In this document: piece after piece, positions 17,604 to 25,711 of the stretch
Layout of the letters: every line of letters begins with the position of its first letter
Position numbering within the stretch: position 1 is the stretch's first letter
From: Opitutaceae bacterium
GTDB lineage: Bacteria; Verrucomicrobiota; Verrucomicrobiia; Opitutales; Opitutaceae
Assembly (NCBI GenBank): GCA_028281165.1
Contig: JANQKI010000088.1
Span: 49,873 to 113,872 of the forward strand
Direction of reading: 5' to 3'
DNA length: 64,000 nt
The notes under the pieces: model-generated
Database searches by the model: none
The model's input: only the letters and a program-made list of their open reading frames with translations
What the model was told of the DNA's origin: nothing
Position numbers and translations under genes: made by a program

Positions 17604-19253
17604 TTGATAGGTTCTGCTGCTAATCGGCTTGATGATCTTTCCTTGATTCGGTTTGATCACAGCGTGAAGTGGTTGTGTGGACTGGGTTTTCGCCCGTTTC
17701 GCGGCGAAGTTCCTTTGGGCCTAGGCGTAAGGTGTGATCTAAGCGCTGGTTGGCTTAAATTGAATGGTGGAGATAGGATTTGGCAGGAATTCAAAGCTGA
17801 CGCCTCGTACCTATCCGGTATTGCCATTCCGATTACGAATTATCGTAGCTCTCCAATCGGAATATTGTTGTTCAGATTGTATACTAAAAAGTCGGGCTCT
17901 ACTCTTTGGGGCAAACGAGCCAAATGGGAATTTCTGTCTACGCGGGATATACAGATAGGCAGCCTTTTTGATGAGGAAAGATACGAAGTCCATTTCGATG
18001 CGATAGAAGATTCGCAAGATCGATTGTATGCCGTTGAAATGGTTTTTAAAAATGGGGATAGCACTGCTCCTTGCGGAGTGCTGCTGGAGCAAAATGATAA
18101 AGGAGGCTGTTTTAGGCCGATAGAGCTTAATGAAGAGGAAGCTCCTTCTATTAAATTGTCATTGAATCTCCAATACTCGCCTCCTGTTTCAGAAAAAATA
18201 GCCCCTCCAGGTCTGATGATTAGTCCTGTCTCATCCTGCGATTTGAATTGCGTTTATTGCATATCCCGAGAAACGCGGAAACAGATAGCGCGGATATCGC
18301 CAGACATGATGGGGAAGCTTGAAGAGCTCGCTTCTGAAGGGGTGTTGACAAACGCAATGAACGATTTCAGTGGCGATATCTTCTTTTCCGAAGAGCGAGT
18401 TGGAGGGTACTTGGACTTTATGATTGGCTTGGATATTCCATTCGCGATTCACACGCATGGGAATCGATTGCCTAATGACTGTATAGAAAAGCTTATCGAT
18501 TCGAAGCTCCATTTAATCGGCTTCTCTATGGATGCCTGCAATCCTGATACATACAGCCGAATTCGACGAGGGGCTAAACCGCTGCCTGTATTAAAGAGCA
18601 ATATAAAGCGATTTATGCGGCGAAGGGAGGAACTGGGTCGGGATTCTCTTCGCGTACTGATTTCGATGGTGCTTATGAAAAGCAATATCGAAGAAATGTT
18701 TGGCATAATCGAGTTTGCTAAAGAAGTCGGGATTAAGGAAATCAGTGGCAATCACCTTCAGTGCTTTACTGAGGATGTTAAAGACGAGTCATTGTATTTC
18801 CATCAAGACTACTTCAACGAGATGTGGTATAAGATTATGGCCAAGGCAGAGCAAGAAGGCGTGAGCGTTGGGATGCCGATAAGGTTCGAAAAAAAGCCGG
18901 AGAGGCTAGGGCACCGGCATTGCGGTCTCCCATGGAGTTCCGGCATTCTTCTGGCGAATGGAGATTTGATGGCTTGTTGTGTTCCCACGACAGTGATGGG
19001 AAATATAAAACGAAAGTCTATTGAGGAAATTTGGAACGGTCCCGAATATCAAGAGCTTCGTAGGCGCGTCAATTCCGATGATCCCCCGGAGGTTTGCAAA
19101 CACTGTCCCGTTTATCGAATCGAAAGCAATCCCTATAGTTATCTCTTTTATAAGATTCGTCCTAAGTTAAAACCGCTTTGGCAGGATATGAGAGATTCCA
19201 TTGCTTTGCGAGAATCTTCCAAGGTTTCCCATTCCGATTCGACTAAAGGTTAG
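17604..19253 (+). CDS. Radical SAM/SPASM protein with N-terminal beta-rich domain
   Basis: Residues about 205-430 hold a radical SAM barrel with the cluster motif CDLNCVYC (CxxxCxxC, first Cys near residue 212). Residues about 435-515 hold a SPASM-type auxiliary cluster domain: CGLPWSSGILLANGDLMACC, NIKRKSIEEIWNGPE and CKHCP. The first 190 residues are not a known radical SAM part. They look like a beta-sandwich similar to those attached to polysaccharide-modifying enzymes. The substrate is unknown; SPASM proteins modify peptides or carry out other radical chemistry. It follows lpxA by 51 bp, possibly co-transcribed. The TTG start is uncertain. Confidence 0.8.
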   Translation: MIGSAANRLDDLSLIRFDHSVKWLCGLGFRPFRGEVPLGLGVRCDLSAGWLKLNGGDRIWQEFKADASYLSGIAIPITNYRSSPIGILLFRLYTKKSGSTLWGKRAKWEFLSTRDIQIGSLFDEERYEVHFDAIEDSQDRLYAVEMVFKNGDSTAPCGVLLEQNDKGGCFRPIELNEEEAPSIKLSLNLQYSPPVSEKIAPPGLMISPVSSCDLNCVYCISRETRKQIARISPDMMGKLEELASEGVLTNAMNDFSGDIFFSEERVGGYLDFMIGLDIPFAIHTHGNRLPNDCIEKLIDSKLHLIGFSMDACNPDTYSRIRRGAKPLPVLKSNIKRFMRRREELGRDSLRVLISMVLMKSNIEEMFGIIEFAKEVGIKEISGNHLQCFTEDVKDESLYFHQDYFNEMWYKIMAKAEQEGVSVGMPIRFEKKPERLGHRHCGLPWSSGILLANGDLMACCVPTTVMGNIKRKSIEEIWNGPEYQELRRRVNSDDPPEVCKHCPVYRIESNPYSYLFYKIRPKLKPLWQDMRDSIALRESSKVSHSDSTKG

Positions 19254-19470
19254 GCGTATTCGAGGAACCATGATCGATTTTCCAGATCAACGCCCTCGAG
19301 TCGCCTTTGACGCGGTGTAGCCCAATCTCCACTTCCAGTCGCCCTATCCAATTTGGACAAGGTCTCTCGTAAGGAAGATCAAGTGAGATTTTCAATTCAT
19401 TCCAAGTCGACCCTTTCGAATGATTTGACAGCTTTTGTTGTATTCTATTTCTGAATTCGACGTAAGTCAT
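19243..19470 (-). CDS. Small conserved protein, translationally coupled to VOC protein
   Basis: A 75-residue, probably cytoplasmic protein. It starts on the ATGA that also ends the VOC gene (4-bp overlap), strong evidence that it is translated. The pattern MTYVEFRNRIQQKLSNH, followed by STWNELKISLDLPYERPCPNW and a terminal ALIWKI, looks like a small winged-helix fold. I recall similar short proteins of unknown function in other bacteria but cannot name a family. Its 3' end overlaps the end of the converging radical SAM gene by 11 bp. Confidence 0.75.
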   Translation of the reverse strand: MTYVEFRNRIQQKLSNHSKGSTWNELKISLDLPYERPCPNWIGRLEVEIGLHRVKGDSRALIWKIDHGSSNTPNL

Positions 19471-19856
19471 TTGCCAGCCTTATCGGGATGGCAGTCTTTT
19501 TGACAATGGATCGTTACGGCATTGCCCTCGGTATCCAGAACAGTCCCTATGCGGCAAACAGGGGTATCGATCAACTCGCTCGTGATTTTCACGCCTGCTT
19601 TTTCAAGATGTTTCATTGCCTCATCGAAATCCTCTACTTCCAAGGCTATGGCAGGTCCACTGGCCTGCGGTTTCCAGTTGGGGTCCACGTCGGTGATGGC
19701 GAGTGTTCCTGTCGGCAGGTCGTATTCCACCCAGGATTTTTCTTCAGGCAGGTCGAAAACTTTCGGCGTTAAGCCGAGCGTCTCTTCGTAAAATACTCTG
19801 GCTCGTTTCATCTCAATGACGGGGTATCCGGTGAAGGCTACATCAACTACTTTCAT
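19467..19856 (-). CDS. VOC-superfamily (glyoxalase/dioxygenase-like) protein
   Basis: A 129-residue protein with a paired beta-alpha-beta-beta-beta fold: MKRARVFYEETLGL at the start of the first module and GPAIALEVEDFDEAMKHLEKAG in the second. It ends in IGTVLDTEGNAVTIH with a metal-type HCQKDCH tail. VOC proteins include glyoxalases, dioxygenases and antibiotic-binding proteins. The substrate cannot be assigned. It is the first gene of a two-gene unit with the small protein downstream. Confidence 0.85.
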   Translation of the reverse strand: MKVVDVAFTGYPVIEMKRARVFYEETLGLTPKVFDLPEEKSWVEYDLPTGTLAITDVDPNWKPQASGPAIALEVEDFDEAMKHLEKAGVKITSELIDTPVCRIGTVLDTEGNAVTIHCQKDCHPDKAGK

Positions 19857-19940
19857 ATGAACCTAACCATAGCGAAAGGGGTCGGACATTCATGGACGGT
19901 TGTAGGAGCTTTATCTTGTAATTCACTCCTTAATCTCGCT

Positions 19941-20921
19941 CTACGATTCAACTGATGAGCTTCTTAGTTTTCGTTTCAGATTGGCTAGATGAGTCTGTAC
20001 TGCTTCCAGTTCTCGCTCGATATGATTGATATCGTCTTCGGTTGTTAGATGCCCGAATTCCTTGATGTGACGCTTTTCCTCTTCCTGTTCTGCTTCCAAT
20101 TGAGCTTCTGTCATCCCATTCATGATAACGCCGATAAAAAGATTGAGCATGACCATCGTTCCAAACAGGACAAAGGAAACGAAGAAGAAAACGGAGGTCA
20201 TGGGTTGGGCTTTATTCTCAATAATAAGATGATGATTTCCATCGTAGCCGTATCCTTCCGATCCATACATTTGGATGTACATGAGGTCAGTCCAGTCCTC
20301 AAGAGTGACAATGCGAAAGAGAGATAGAAGCGAGTCTTGCAGAGTTCCGAAATGAATGGGATCGTTTCTGCCAAACAGCATGGTTCCTGTTACTCCGTAG
20401 ATGTAGAAAAGGATGACTAAAAGGAGTCCTACATAGACCATGGAAGGCATGCTTCTCAAGAGGGCTCCGACTAGCAGCTGGAGTTTCGGCAAAGCGGTTA
20501 TTAGTCGCAGCACACGAAGAATGCGAGCCAGCCGAAGGACGGCGATGTATTGGGCGTTAAAAGGCAGGAAGCAAACAGCGACTATGGTAAAATCGAATAC
20601 ATTCCATCTGTCCTTGAAGTAATTCCAAGGTTTTCTCCCTTCGGCCAATATCTTTATCAGGATTTCAACAACGAAGATCCACAATATGGTCTTATCCGCG
20701 AAATGCAGCCAGGATCCGATTTTGTCGGTAATTGATGGATACGTTTCAAGACCAATGACGATTGCCGCAATGATGATGACGCTGATGATCGCGTTTTGAA
20801 ACCATCTTGCGTCGCGAATTCCGATAAACCATTTTGTCATTTTGGTGAATAAAAGCCGACTCTCTAAAATTTCTTCGTCGGCACTGCCTCCTCTTGCTGA
20901 GGCGATCAAGTCACCAGTCAC
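19941..20921 (-). CDS. Single-domain voltage-gated cation channel (BacNav/Cav-like)
   Basis: A six-transmembrane ion transport protein of 326 residues that should form a homotetramer in the inner membrane. The S4 voltage sensor shows R130, R133, R136 and R139 at every third position. The pore loop carries the filter TLEDWTD (206-212). The sodium channel NaChBac has TLESWAS, and the engineered calcium channel CavAb has TLDDWSD, so calcium permeation is a reasonable guess. A long soluble insert follows the filter. The C-terminus (about 275-320) is a charged coiled coil typical of this class. The start is a GTG; the next Met is residue 28. Confidence 0.85.
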   Translation of the reverse strand: MTGDLIASARGGSADEEILESRLLFTKMTKWFIGIRDARWFQNAIISVIIIAAIVIGLETYPSITDKIGSWLHFADKTILWIFVVEILIKILAEGRKPWNYFKDRWNVFDFTIVAVCFLPFNAQYIAVLRLARILRVLRLITALPKLQLLVGALLRSMPSMVYVGLLLVILFYIYGVTGTMLFGRNDPIHFGTLQDSLLSLFRIVTLEDWTDLMYIQMYGSEGYGYDGNHHLIIENKAQPMTSVFFFVSFVLFGTMVMLNLFIGVIMNGMTEAQLEAEQEEEKRHIKEFGHLTTEDDINHIERELEAVQTHLANLKRKLRSSSVES

Positions 20922-20971
20922 GCGATAGATGTCAATGCAAAGCCAAGCCTGCCGCTTTGGACTTTACTGCT

Positions 20972-21538
20972 CTACCCGGAGATAGCGCTGATGGTAAAGA
21001 ATTTGGCGACTACAGCCAGCGTTACGACTAGCATGGCAATGAGCCAGTTTCGACCTGGATGGTAGGCTAATTTTCTTGCGTGATGGTCATGCAGATAGCG
21101 TGCAGCCTGCGAGAAGTTGCTGACGCCATTATATTCCAATGCCTCTTCTTCTTCCTTGGGAGATGTTTCAAGAGCATTGAGGAATTCAAGATTGGTCGCT
21201 TCTAGCTGTAACGCATAAAGAGTCAGTTCGTACTTGTGCTTAGTCATTCTGTATTGAGATCTGTGGTACGCTATGTTTTTGCTTATCAGCCAAAAATATA
21301 TAGCCGCGATGAGATAGGCGAGAGTCGTGAATAGAATGAAATGCGAAGAGCCGATCTTGTTTCCTTCCAAGGCTTCCGCTACAACAAGATCCGCGTTGAG
21401 AAGGCCTATGACAACGATGATGCCTCCAAAGAGAAACTTGTTTCTCAATTCGTTAGCGTCTTGACGCGTTTCGTCCATCTTGGAGTTCATCGTGTCGAGA
21501 TGCTTCAGAGCCGATTCTTTGTCAAGGGGACCTTCCAT
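20972..21538 (-). CDS. Membrane protein of unknown function
   Basis: A 188-residue protein. A charged, coiled-coil-like N-terminus (about 1-32) precedes two hydrophobic helices (about 35-55 and 67-87). A cytoplasmic-looking middle region rich in Glu and aromatic residues follows, and one further helix lies at the C-terminus (about 163-182). No family is recognised. It sits 50 bp upstream of the channel gene on the same strand and could be co-transcribed with it, perhaps as a partner. That is only suggested by position. Confidence 0.65.
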   Translation of the reverse strand: MEGPLDKESALKHLDTMNSKMDETRQDANELRNKFLFGGIIVVIGLLNADLVVAEALEGNKIGSSHFILFTTLAYLIAAIYFWLISKNIAYHRSQYRMTKHKYELTLYALQLEATNLEFLNALETSPKEEEEALEYNGVSNFSQAARYLHDHHARKLAYHPGRNWLIAMLVVTLAVVAKFFTISAISG

Positions 21539-21610
21539 AAGATCAACTTGATCCTAGAAAGCTTAGACCCATTGAATCGAGTCAAAAAGATGTTCCAGCA
21601 AGCTCTCTAA

Positions 21611-22717
21611 CTAGAAGCTAGCGAAAGCGCGATTTTGAACTGGGCGAGCCGCTGTTATTGTATCCACGCTGGAATTCATCTTGAAATAGATGATCATTTC
21701 TTCAAGCCAGGTGGATAGAGATCTGACGTCGTACTTAATCTCAGGAATGATGTTCATCACCCCGGTTTCTCCTCCGAATGTCGTGATCCATCGAGCTTGT
21801 CTATCAAGCAAGATCGTTTCGAAGTAGGCATTCGACTCCAGCAGTTTTGGAATCAATGTTTTGTCGTTAAAAGTGTAGGCAGGCGTTTCTTCCGCTCGTA
21901 TTAACAGGATGGGCGAAGTAATATCTCTTAAGATAGAGCGATATTTTTCTTCGCGAGTCGGGTCGGTTCTGCGCCAGATCTCCGCTTCGGACATGCGGTG
22001 ACTTCTTTCCACGATATCCGAATAAGCCTTTCTTGAGAAAAGCATGTATTGTGGTTCCTCCAAAACGAAGCCGGTAAACGGGTATCGAGCAGCTAAATAC
22101 AATGATAGATTGGCATACTCCTTAGTCGAAAGAAGAAACAAGCTTTCCTGGTCCACTGAATTCAGTTCTCTTACGAGATCGAATGTATCCAGCCAATCCA
22201 CGATCTTCGCTTTTCGAAGTGTTGCCAGGTCGTCGGTTACGAGGTACGCCACCAGGAAACCATGGGCAAGTAGATTGCTTCCGAATGGAGAATTCCACAA
22301 GTAGCTCGATTTCTTCTCCAAATTCTCTTTCCGCTTGGATTGGCCCCACAGGTTTCTGCGAGGAGCGCTGGACAAAGCGGCCGCTTCCACGTCAATGACG
22401 AAAACTGCGGGAGCTACTTTGGCTTTCTTAAGTCTTCCATAAATGAGGGTCGCTTTTTGTCCCGACTCGAAACGGATGTTTTTGTGTCTTACGGCGATAT
22501 CGTTTCGATTTAGGCGTCGGCGAATGGGGTAAGGTTGGTTTAGCAGCTCCTCGATTTCCGCTCTTCGCTGGATTTCCCAGTCGATTTCCGAGGCTATTTC
22601 GTCTATCCCCCTGCTCACTGCATCTGATCCGTCCACCTGCTCAGCCCCAAGCTGATTCGATCCCAGAATTACAGCTACCAGGAAAAGAGGGTAAAATTTT
22701 ATAGCCGACTTGTTCAT
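21611..22717 (-). CDS. Secreted alpha/beta-hydrolase-like protein, apparently without nucleophile
   Basis: A 368-residue exported protein with a signal peptide ending near LGSNQLGAEQ. The layout PAVFVIDVEAA, GFLVAYLVTDD, SLFLLSTKEYANLSLYLAARYP and SPILLIRAEETPAYTFN matches the strands and nucleophile elbow of an alpha/beta hydrolase. Where GxSxG is expected the sequence reads LSTKEYA. It is therefore probably non-catalytic or strongly diverged. A GTG codon sits directly before the ATG chosen as start. The family assignment is by pattern only. The region past residue 340 is weakly conserved in character. Confidence 0.6.
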   Translation of the reverse strand: MNKSAIKFYPLFLVAVILGSNQLGAEQVDGSDAVSRGIDEIASEIDWEIQRRAEIEELLNQPYPIRRRLNRNDIAVRHKNIRFESGQKATLIYGRLKKAKVAPAVFVIDVEAAALSSAPRRNLWGQSKRKENLEKKSSYLWNSPFGSNLLAHGFLVAYLVTDDLATLRKAKIVDWLDTFDLVRELNSVDQESLFLLSTKEYANLSLYLAARYPFTGFVLEEPQYMLFSRKAYSDIVERSHRMSEAEIWRRTDPTREEKYRSILRDITSPILLIRAEETPAYTFNDKTLIPKLLESNAYFETILLDRQARWITTFGGETGVMNIIPEIKYDVRSLSTWLEEMIIYFKMNSSVDTITAARPVQNRAFASF

Positions 22718-22732
22718 CACACTTCGAGACGC

Positions 22733-22924
22733 TTAAAACAACGTCTCCTTCGGGAAATCGTTACAAAATACTATCGTCATTTCACGTGGAAAATCAAGAG
22801 TTCGCTGGCTTGATTCATTGGTCTCGTTGTTCAAAGCATATTCAGTGCCGACAGCCGCTAATAATGTTTCAAGGCATTCGTTTATTTTGGCTTTTAAAAT
22901 TTCGAGCGTAGGTAGGATATTCAT
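22733..22924 (-). CDS. Possible small protein (63 aa), doubtful
   Basis: An ATG-started frame of 63 codons that ends 15 bp before the secreted hydrolase-like gene on the same strand. The composition is protein-like: an amphipathic N-terminal helix (about 4-25), then a polar stretch and a hydrophobic MTIVFC strand. No family is recognised, and no ribosome-binding site precedes it. It could equally be non-coding leader sequence. Confidence 0.3.
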   Translation of the reverse strand: MNILPTLEILKAKINECLETLLAAVGTEYALNNETNESSQRTLDFPREMTIVFCNDFPKETLF

Positions 22925-23164
22925 GCTAAAAGCTAGCTTAAATTAGGTTAACTCCGAGCCTCAGTTTGAGTTTGCTGGGTTTGTTGAAAACAACGCTCCA
23001 ACCCCGCGAATTGATGCAGATTCTCTAGACTGCTGATCTAGTGGATCAGAAAATCTGCATTCGAACTAAGCTCAAGTTTGAAGCCTTATTCCACGTATAC
23101 GCTTCGAACAGAGCAGATACGTCAGCTTTTGCGTCTATCCTGTAGCGTTTTTTCGGTCCCTTGA
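22925..23164. other. Intergenic region with a nested stem-loop
   Basis: This non-coding stretch separates the GH43 gene from the 63-codon frame, both on the minus strand. Its main feature is a 9-bp inverted repeat ATGCAGATT (23014-23022) / AATCTGCAT (23052-23060). Between the arms lies a second 6-bp hairpin CTGATC / GATCAG with a 5-nt loop (23033-23049). There is no T-run on either side, so it is not a standard terminator. No other gene is seen. Confidence 0.55.
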
Positions 23165-24085
23165 TTATTTGCCCAGGGTAGCCAGGCTTATGCCTTCATC
23201 AGTTGGCTTGACGAGCTGAATGGTGCCATCGTCATTGAAATGCAAATACTCGGCTCGGATACGGCGCAGGTGGCCTTCATGGCCGGGTTTGCCTTTGACC
23301 CATTCATGATGGAAGATGATCCATTGGCCTTTGTAGTTGACGATAGAGTGATGGTTATTGCCTCCATACGGTTTCATGATCTCGCCGCGTAGGCGGAATG
23401 GGCCGATGGGCGATTTTCCCGTGTAGTAGAGCAGATTGTTCCACGCGCGAGCGATCGTGAAATAATAGATGCCTTTTCGCTTGAATACATAGGCGGCTTC
23501 AAACTTTTCAGGCCGGTATTCCAAGCCTAGATTGATCGGCCCTCGTTTGACGCTAATCATGTCCTCTCCTAGCTTGTACGCTTTATCTTGAACGTACAGC
23601 CAAGAAGATCCGTCGTCGTCCGTAAACAGCCCTGGATCGTGTCCACGTAAAAGCGGTTTTCCCAGAGCCTCCTCGTAGGGTCCTTCTGGGTTATCGGCGA
23701 TAGCTACCCCGACTCCTTTGTCGGGCCCGTTATTGCGAAAGTAGTAGTAGAAGTAGAATTTTCCGTTTTTCTCGGTAATGTCGGGAGCCCAAGCTTTGCT
23801 GGTTGCCCACCCGGAGTTTTCGAAATGAAAGATAACCCCATGGTCCTTCCAGTTTACAAGGTCTTCTGTCGAATAGGCGTTCCAGCCAGTCTGCTCATCC
23901 CATGACAATTTGTCCGTGGTAGGGAACATGAAGAGACGCCCGTCGGAGGTAACCAATGCTGAAGGGTCAGCCCCGTAGAAGCTGCGGCCGTCCACTTTTA
24001 ATGGATTCTCGGCTTGCGCATTGCTGACTAGTAGGGCTAGCGAGCCAACGAGTATTGAAAGAAATGAGCGATGATTGATTTTCAT
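23165..24085 (-). CDS. Secreted glycoside hydrolase, family 43
   Basis: A five-bladed propeller glycosidase of 306 residues with a signal peptide cleaved after about residue 25 (SNAQA). The three acidic residues of GH43 can be placed: general base D40 in GADPS, pKa-modulating D150 in GHDPGLF, and general acid E196 in KFEAAYVF. GH43 enzymes release arabinose, xylose or galactose residues from plant or algal polysaccharides; specificity cannot be read here. No carbohydrate-binding module is attached. A secreted sulfatase gene is divergent 172 bp away, consistent with joint use of a sulfated polysaccharide. Confidence 0.88.
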   Translation of the reverse strand: MKINHRSFLSILVGSLALLVSNAQAENPLKVDGRSFYGADPSALVTSDGRLFMFPTTDKLSWDEQTGWNAYSTEDLVNWKDHGVIFHFENSGWATSKAWAPDITEKNGKFYFYYYFRNNGPDKGVGVAIADNPEGPYEEALGKPLLRGHDPGLFTDDDGSSWLYVQDKAYKLGEDMISVKRGPINLGLEYRPEKFEAAYVFKRKGIYYFTIARAWNNLLYYTGKSPIGPFRLRGEIMKPYGGNNHHSIVNYKGQWIIFHHEWVKGKPGHEGHLRRIRAEYLHFNDDGTIQLVKPTDEGISLATLGK

Positions 24086-24257
24086 GGAGTCCGCTGGATA
24101 GAGGGGAACACTGGATGGGCTTGATTAAAAATCGTCAATCAAGCTTCGCAATCGATTTTGCTAATTCTATTGAAATCTTTTCCCTTGGGGCGATCTTGAT
24201 ATTTCGTTTTCTCTTACGTCACCTTCGTTCTAGAAACTCAAATTCTTTCCCTAAATT

Positions 24258-25688
24258 ATGCTATCGCGCTCTTCCATTAATCGGATTTTGAAAATCCTTA
24301 AAATCGTAATCTTTGTTTCAATACCTCTACATCTATTTGTCATGAGCCAAGCCCTTGCTAGCCCAGCTAAACCAAATATTATTTTCATCTTTGCCGACGA
24401 CCTAGGCTATGGTGATCTCGGATCCTATGGCCAAAAGCTGATCAAGACGCCCAGGCTCGACCAGCTTGCTAGCGAGGGAATGAAGTTCACTCAAATGTAT
24501 GCTGGGAGCTCGGTTTGCGCCCCGACCCGTTGCGCGTTGCTTACAGGGAAGCATATGGGCCATGCTTCCGTGCGGCATAATCAAAGAGCTGGCGACACCT
24601 TGGCGGTGGGGGAGTCGACTTTCGGATCCGTGCTTAAGCAGGTAGGTTATTCCACTGCTTGTATTGGCAAATGGGGAGTGGGCTTCGATCCCGAACCTGA
24701 TGCTCCCAATACAAGAGGATTTGATTACTTTTTTGGATACATTGACATGTGGCATGCCCATAATTCGTATCCAGAATTTCTTATACGAAATGGAGAGAGG
24801 GTCGAGCTGCGTAACGAAGTGAAGCGCCTCGAGACGCATCATAAAGCTCCTCTAGTTGGCTACGCGACAAAGAAAGTCGATTTTTCCCAAGACATGACGA
24901 CTGAGGAGTCGATTCGTTGGATCAAAGAGCAGGACGAGCCTTTTCTGCTCTACCTGCCTTACACCGTTCCTCATGAAAATGGCGAGGCCGAATCCCGCGA
25001 TGATTGGATCGAAGTGCCGGATCTAGGCGAATACGCTGACAAGCCATGGTCGAAAAACGAAATCGGGAAGGCTGCTCTTATCTCACGAATGGATCAGCAA
25101 ATCGGTGAGATTTTGGATACGCTGTTTAAGCGAGGTATTGACAAAAATACGGTGGTTATGTTCACCAGCGACAATGGAGCTGGAACGCGTTGGGAGGAAC
25201 GATTTCAAAGCAATGGTGTTCTCCGAGGCGGCAAACGGCAGTTTTACGAAGGCGGAATCCGTATGCCTTTCATTGTTCGTTGGCCTGGAAAGGTAGAGGC
25301 GGGTTCGACAAGCGACCACATCTGCGCGTTTTGGGATGTTATGCCAACCTTGGCCGAAATAGCAGGAGCTGAGGCTCCAAGCGATATCGACGGCATTTCC
25401 TTCTTACCCACGCTGCTAGGCGAGGGAGAGCAGAAAAAGCATGATTTTCTGTACTGGGAAATGACGGATCCAGGAAGATTTCAACAAAGCGTGCGATGGG
25501 GCGACTGGAAAGCTCTTAAAGAGCAGCGTTTCGACAGGGAGACCAATGAGCCAATCAACGAGACTTTCGAACTCTACGATCTGAATGACGATATTAGTGA
25601 AACTACAAATATTGCCGATGCCAATCCGGATATCGTGGAGAGTATCGAAAAAATGATGACGCAATCCCATGTGCCGCAGAAACTTTAA
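24258..25688 (+). CDS. Secreted type I sulfatase
   Basis: An arylsulfatase-fold enzyme of 476 residues with a long signal peptide (cleavage near SQALA-SPAKP, residue 35). The metal-binding ADDLGYGD (D47, D48) and the formylglycine motif CAPTRCALLTG (C87, R91) are intact. So are GKWGVGF and the second metal motif MFTSDNGAG. It would hydrolyse sulfate esters of polysaccharides in the periplasm or outside the cell, after conversion of C87 to formylglycine by an enzyme not encoded in this window. No Shine-Dalgarno is seen before the ATG. Confidence 0.93.
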   Translation: MLSRSSINRILKILKIVIFVSIPLHLFVMSQALASPAKPNIIFIFADDLGYGDLGSYGQKLIKTPRLDQLASEGMKFTQMYAGSSVCAPTRCALLTGKHMGHASVRHNQRAGDTLAVGESTFGSVLKQVGYSTACIGKWGVGFDPEPDAPNTRGFDYFFGYIDMWHAHNSYPEFLIRNGERVELRNEVKRLETHHKAPLVGYATKKVDFSQDMTTEESIRWIKEQDEPFLLYLPYTVPHENGEAESRDDWIEVPDLGEYADKPWSKNEIGKAALISRMDQQIGEILDTLFKRGIDKNTVVMFTSDNGAGTRWEERFQSNGVLRGGKRQFYEGGIRMPFIVRWPGKVEAGSTSDHICAFWDVMPTLAEIAGAEAPSDIDGISFLPTLLGEGEQKKHDFLYWEMTDPGRFQQSVRWGDWKALKEQRFDRETNEPINETFELYDLNDDISETTNIADANPDIVESIEKMMTQSHVPQKL

Positions 25689-25711
25689 GGGAGTTCTTCG
25701 ATCAGCAGCGT

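Noticed and set aside
18908..18922. A second GGGCAC-N5-TTGC sigma-54-like match on the plus strand
   Set aside because: It lies inside the radical SAM coding sequence with no gene start nearby. It shows that such matches can occur by chance, so the glutamine synthetase site rests on its position and context as well.
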